The translations under genes were made by a program, and so were the position numbers. From Melaminivora sp034675505 (GTDB lineage Bacteria; Pseudomonadota; Gammaproteobacteria; Burkholderiales; Burkholderiaceae_C): a stretch of 64,000 nucleotides of DNA. Each line of letters starts with the position of its first letter. Positions within the stretch are counted from its first letter, which is position 1. Location of the stretch: positions 682,001-746,000 of the forward strand of contig JAUCDD010000025.1 of NCBI GenBank assembly GCA_034675505.1. The letters run 5' to 3'. Below, one piece after another: positions 60,844 through 64,000 of the stretch. A model generated the notes under the pieces. The model did no database searches. It was given only the letters and a program-made list of their open reading frames with translations, and was not told the DNA's origin.

Positions 60844-62502
60844 TCAAGGCGCAATGCTGCGCTTGAGCGCCCGCGCCACCGGCCGGGGCAGGCTGGCCAG
60901 CGACTGCAGCAGGTGCGGCAGCACGCGCAGCTTCAGGCCGGTGAGCGTGGGCGGCACCACGGCCTCGATCAGGTGGGGCCCGGGAGTGGCCAAGGCATGC
61001 GCCAGGGCGGCGGTGAAATCCTCGGTGGTGGTGGCGCGCCGCGCCGGCACGCCCATGCCTTCAGCCAGGCGCACGAAGTCCAGCGCCGGGGTGCCGATGT
61101 CGAGCTGGCTGCGCGCCTTTTCGCCCGCGCCCGCAGCGCCCACGCGCTGCAGTTCCACGTTCAGGATGGCGTAGGAGCGGTTGTTGAAGATCACGCTGAT
61201 GACGTCCAGCCGTTCGCGCGCCATGGTCCAGAGCGCCTGCAGGGTGTACATGGCCGAGCCGTCGCCCGACAGCGCCAGCACCTTGCGCTGCGGGCAGGCG
61301 ATCGCCGCGCCCACCGCGCAGGGCAGGGCCTGGCCGATGGCGCCGCCCGTGAGCGTGAGTACGTCGTGGCGCGGGCTGGCGGCCGTGAACAGGGGCAGCA
61401 TGATGCCGCTGGTCTGCGCCTCGTCGACGATGATGGCGCGCTCGGGCAGCAGGTGGCCTATGGCCTTGCAGACCTTGTCGGCGGTGAACTTGCCCTGAGG
61501 GCGCTCCGGGCGCTTCAGGGTTTGCAGCAGCGGCGCCGCGGCCTGCGCGCCGACGGCCTGGAGCAGGCGCTGCACGCTGGCCGGCACGTCCTCATCGGCG
61601 GCGGCCAGGGTGTGCAGCTGGCAGCCGCGCGGCAGCAGGTCGCTTTGCTTGCCCGGGTAGGCGAAAAAGGAGACCGGGGACTTGGCGTCCACCAGGATCA
61701 GGTGCTCCAGCCCGGTGAGCTGCACCGAGGCCAGCTCGGCCAGGTAGGCGATGCGCTCGACCGGAGGCAGCCCGGCGCCGCGCTCGATGCGCGCGGGAAA
61801 GACCTCTGCGAACAGGCGCGCGCCGGTGTGGCAGGCGATGCGCGACAGGTCCTGCAGCACACCGTCGCGCAGCGCGCGGGTACCCAGCAGGAAGGCGACC
61901 TTGCCGGGCCGGGCGGCCAGTGCCTGGGCGATCTCCTGCACGCGCGCGGGCTCGGCTGCGGGCGGCGCAGGCGGCGCCAGGCAGGGCTGGGGCACGCCGC
62001 CCTCGCCCCAGGATACGTCGGCCGGCAGGATCAGCGTGGCCACGTTGCCAGGCGGCCCCATGCAGGTGGCCAGCGCCTGCACGGCGTCATGGCACAGCGC
62101 CGCGGTGCTGGTGCTGGTGCGCACGAACCCGGGCGAGACGTTGCGCGCCACGGTCTCGATGTCCGATTGCAGCTGCGCATCGTGGCGGACATGGTGCGTG
62201 GCGTGGTCGCCGACGATGTTGAGCACCGGCACCTTGCCCTTCCTGGCGTTGTGCAGGTTGGCCAGGCCATTGCCCAGGCCGCAGCCCAGGTGCAGCAGCG
62301 TCGCCGCCGGCTTGCCGGCCATGCGGGCGTAGCCGTCGGCCGCCCCCGTGGCCACGCCCTCGAACAGTGCCAGCACGGCGCGCATGCGCGGCTCGGTGTC
62401 CAGCGCAGCCACGAAGTGCATCTCGGACGTGCCGGGGTTGGTGAAGCAGACCTCGATGCCGGCGTCGGCCAGGGTCTTGATCAGGGCTTGAGCGCCGTTC
62501 AT
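60844..62502 (-). CDS. TPP-dependent enzyme, acetolactate synthase/decarboxylase family
   Basis: 552-residue thiamine-diphosphate enzyme. Catalytic Glu in LALFEGVATGAADGYARM (about residue 49), FAD/PP domains, and the TPP-binding motif GDGSAMYTLQALWTMARERLDV...NNRSY (GDGx...N). Family includes acetolactate synthase, benzoylformate decarboxylase and oxalyl-CoA decarboxylase; substrate is not determinable. Start ATG 62502 has GGGAGGA upstream. The FMN 2-hydroxy-acid oxidase directly upstream on the same strand suggests a 2-oxo-acid decarboxylase role (inference). Confidence 0.88.
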   Translation of the reverse strand: MNGAQALIKTLADAGIEVCFTNPGTSEMHFVAALDTEPRMRAVLALFEGVATGAADGYARMAGKPAATLLHLGCGLGNGLANLHNARKGKVPVLNIVGDHATHHVRHDAQLQSDIETVARNVSPGFVRTSTSTAALCHDAVQALATCMGPPGNVATLILPADVSWGEGGVPQPCLAPPAPPAAEPARVQEIAQALAARPGKVAFLLGTRALRDGVLQDLSRIACHTGARLFAEVFPARIERGAGLPPVERIAYLAELASVQLTGLEHLILVDAKSPVSFFAYPGKQSDLLPRGCQLHTLAAADEDVPASVQRLLQAVGAQAAAPLLQTLKRPERPQGKFTADKVCKAIGHLLPERAIIVDEAQTSGIMLPLFTAASPRHDVLTLTGGAIGQALPCAVGAAIACPQRKVLALSGDGSAMYTLQALWTMARERLDVISVIFNNRSYAILNVELQRVGAAGAGEKARSQLDIGTPALDFVRLAEGMGVPARRATTTEDFTAALAHALATPGPHLIEAVVPPTLTGLKLRVLPHLLQSLASLPRPVARALKRSIAP

Positions 62503-62529
62503 GGCGAAATCCTCCCAGGACAATGAACA

Positions 62530-62600
62530 AATTGCTATTAAAAATATAGCTACAAGCGATTGTTTGACGCCGGCTTGTGGCGTATTTGACTGTTTTTCAC
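62530..62600 (+). repeat. Boundary repeat copy 10 (best-preserved)
   Basis: ATTGCTATTAAAAATATAGC, then TACAAGCGATTGTTTGACGCC, GGCTTGTGGCG and TATTTGACTGTTTTTC. It lies between the oxidase and TPP-enzyme genes and overlaps the oxidase stop codon (62597-62599). Confidence 0.8.
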
Positions 62601-63772
62601 TCGATTCCGGGCTCCAGCTGCGCCGCGCCTATGTCCGCCACGCGGGTGACGCCGGTGAGCATCATGGCCAGCGCCAACTCGCGCTGCCAGGCGGCCAGCA
62701 GCTGGCGCACGGCGGCCTCGCCCCCGCCGGCCAGCGCCCAGATCCAGGCGCGCCCGATCAGCACGCCCTGGGCGCCCAGGGCCAGGGCCTTGAAGACATC
62801 GGTCCCGCTCCTGATGCCGCCGTCGAGCAGCACTTCGGCCTGCCCGCCCACGGCAGCGGCGATGGCCGGCAGCGCGGCGATGGTCGAGGGCACGCCGTCG
62901 AGCTGGCGCCCGCCGTGGTTGGACACCACGATGCCGTCGGCGCCGCAGGCCACCGCGGCACGTGCGTCCTGCGCGTCCAGGATGCCCTTGAGCAGCAGCC
63001 GCCCGCGCCAGTGCTGGCGCAGCCAGGCGATGTCGCTCCAGGTCACCGTGGGGTCGAACTGCGCGTCCACCCAGGCCTTGAAGGCGTTGAGGTCGCGCCC
63101 GCCCGGCACCTGGTCGGCCAGGCAGCCAAAGGACAGGGGCTTGCCGCGCAGCGCCACGTCCCAGGCCCAGCGCGGGCGCGCCAGCACCTGGGATGCGCGC
63201 AGCAGGCCGGCGCGCGCGCCGCTGTGCGCCAGGCCGTTGCGCACGTCGCGCAGGCGTGGGCCGGTGGCCGGCAGGTCGACGGTGAAGACCAGTGTGCGGC
63301 AGCCCAGCTGCCAGGCCTTGTCCAGCAGCGCGCGCACGGCGCTGCGGTCGCGCAGCATGTACAGCTGGAACCACGGCGGCGGGCTGCCCGCCGGCGCGGC
63401 GGCGCAGACCTCGTCCAGCGCGCAAATGCCCACGGTGGACAGGGTGAAGGGCAGGCCGGCGCTGCTTGCCGCGCGCATGGCCTGCGCCTCGCCGCGGCGC
63501 GCCATCATGCCGGCCAGGCCGACGGGGGCCAGCGCCAGCGGCATGGCGCAGTCCTGCCCGGCCAGCTGGGCGCGCGTGTCCACGGCGCCGACATCGACCA
63601 GCACGCGCTGGCGCAGGCGGACGTGGCGCAGGTCCTGCACGTTGGCCGCCAGCGTGTGCTCGGCGCTGGCACCGCCGTCCAGGTAGTCGAACAGGAAGCG
63701 CGGCAGGCGCCGGCGCGCGCGCTCGCGCCAGTCCAGGGCCGTGGCCGGGTAGCGCAGCAGTTCAGGCAGCAT
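62597..63772 (-). CDS. FMN-dependent alpha-hydroxy-acid oxidase/dehydrogenase
   Basis: 391-residue TIM-barrel flavoenzyme of the lactate/mandelate/glycolate oxidase family. RLPRFLFDYLDGGASAEHTL, PLALAPVGLAGMM, the FMN-binding Lys in LLLKGILDAQDA, the catalytic His and Arg in VSNHGGRQLDGV (His) and LDGGIRSGTDVFKALALGA (phosphate) are visible. Start ATG 63772 (MLPELLRYP) overlaps the transporter stop by 11 bases; an upstream ATG at 63844 is less likely. Followed by the repeat and the TPP enzyme. Confidence 0.92.
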   Translation of the reverse strand: MLPELLRYPATALDWRERARRRLPRFLFDYLDGGASAEHTLAANVQDLRHVRLRQRVLVDVGAVDTRAQLAGQDCAMPLALAPVGLAGMMARRGEAQAMRAASSAGLPFTLSTVGICALDEVCAAAPAGSPPPWFQLYMLRDRSAVRALLDKAWQLGCRTLVFTVDLPATGPRLRDVRNGLAHSGARAGLLRASQVLARPRWAWDVALRGKPLSFGCLADQVPGGRDLNAFKAWVDAQFDPTVTWSDIAWLRQHWRGRLLLKGILDAQDARAAVACGADGIVVSNHGGRQLDGVPSTIAALPAIAAAVGGQAEVLLDGGIRSGTDVFKALALGAQGVLIGRAWIWALAGGGEAAVRQLLAAWQRELALAMMLTGVTRVADIGAAQLEPGIE

Positions 63773-64000
63773 GGCCGGCCGCTCCCAGGGCACCCGGGCG
63801 GCCCAGGCGGCGCATGAGCAGGGCAAACAGCAGGCCGCCGGCATACATCAGCACGCCATAGACGGCGCCGGGGATGGCCATGGCGTCCTCCTTGAGCACG
63901 CTGCTGGCGATCACCAGCGCCAGCGCCGCGTTCTGCACGGCCGTCTCTATGCCCAGCGTGACCGCCTGGCGGTACGGCAGGCGCGCAGCCCAGGCCATGG
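63762..64000 (-). CDS. Bile-acid:sodium symporter-like (BASS) transporter, C-terminal part
   Basis: Only the last 79 residues are in the window; the 5' part lies beyond base 64000. VTLGIETAVQNAALALVIAS followed by PGAVYGVLMYAGGLLFALLM matches the last two TM helices of BASS/SLC10-type sodium symporters (GIETAxQN motif). Overlap with the oxidase start suggests an operon importing an organic anion that is then oxidised. Confidence 0.8.
   Translation of the reverse strand, partial: MAWAARLPYRQAVTLGIETAVQNAALALVIASSVLKEDAMAIPGAVYGVLMYAGGLLFALLMRRLGRPGALGAAGHAA

Overview
The window is a stretch of very GC-rich, densely coded bacterial chromosome. Gene content and order point to a betaproteobacterium of the family Comamonadaceae (the Acidovorax/Alicycliphilus/Melaminivora neighbourhood; the genus cannot be fixed from sequence reading alone). 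Pointers are the ctaC-ctaD-small protein-ctaG-DUF2970-ctaE cluster followed by SURF1/ctaA/ctaB/sco, the DUF1841, DUF2909, DUF2970 and DUF3460 families, rpoH beside ftsY, and the gpsA-secB-grxC-rhodanese/gpmA-ctpA-thiF arrangement. I see no prophage, insertion sequence, integrase, CRISPR array or rRNA operon; this is core chromosome.

Layout. 1-2.5 kb: end of a sensor kinase and a phospholipase-D/cardiolipin-synthase-like enzyme. 2.5-4.6 kb: an isochorismatase-like hydrolase, a ferritin-like protein, an SSB-like protein and tRNA-Arg(CCU). 4.7-14 kb (minus): a probable envelope operon of MoxR-type ATPase, small membrane protein, GNAT acetyltransferase, VWA protein, TamA and TamB. 14-21 kb: a dihaem cytochrome c, DUF1841, a LysE-type exporter, an epimerase-like protein with a divergent LysR regulator, a MaoC hydratase, TrmL, ComF and a BioC-like methyltransferase. 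21-31 kb: the aa3/caa3-type cytochrome oxidase and its assembly genes (Cox11, SURF1, haem O and haem A synthases, two SCO-type thioredoxin-fold proteins). 31-38.7 kb: a Bug-type binding protein, rpoH preceded by a perfect CIRCE element, cutA, ftsY, a pair of M16 proteins, rsmD and coaD. 38.7-49.5 kb: a BamE-like lipoprotein, scpA, nadB, an orphan tautomerase, a secreted hydrolase-like protein, pabB-pabC fusion, nadA, nadC, panB and panC, i.e. a cofactor-synthesis region (NAD, folate, pantothenate/CoA). 49.5-56.2 kb: a micro-ORF, an outer-membrane protein, gpsA, secB, grxC, rhodanese, gpmA, ctpA-like protease and a ThiF/MoeB protein. 56.2-60.8 kb: an orphan receiver, a NarL-type regulator with divergent CHASE3 kinase, then DUF1328, DUF883-like, ferritin-like and BON lipoprotein genes that look like a stress/envelope module. 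60.8-64 kb (minus): a transporter, an FMN 2-hydroxy-acid oxidase and a TPP enzyme.

Two window-wide features stand out. First, about ten copies of one AT-rich/GC-hairpin repeat (core TGCTATTAnnnATAGCT, then a GCCGGC inverted repeat, then ATTTGACC) sit at gene boundaries and often overlap start or stop codons. Second, at least seven single-base frame breaks, most of them in short homopolymers, interrupt otherwise intact genes (kinase end, tamB three times, SURF1, the Bug signal peptide, the outer-membrane protein); the pattern looks more like sequencing or assembly indels than gene decay. No clearly new biological system is proven here; the best leads are the repeat family, CIRCE control of rpoH, the kinase/stress module, the mandelate-like cassette at the right edge, and a 24-residue membrane micro-ORF.
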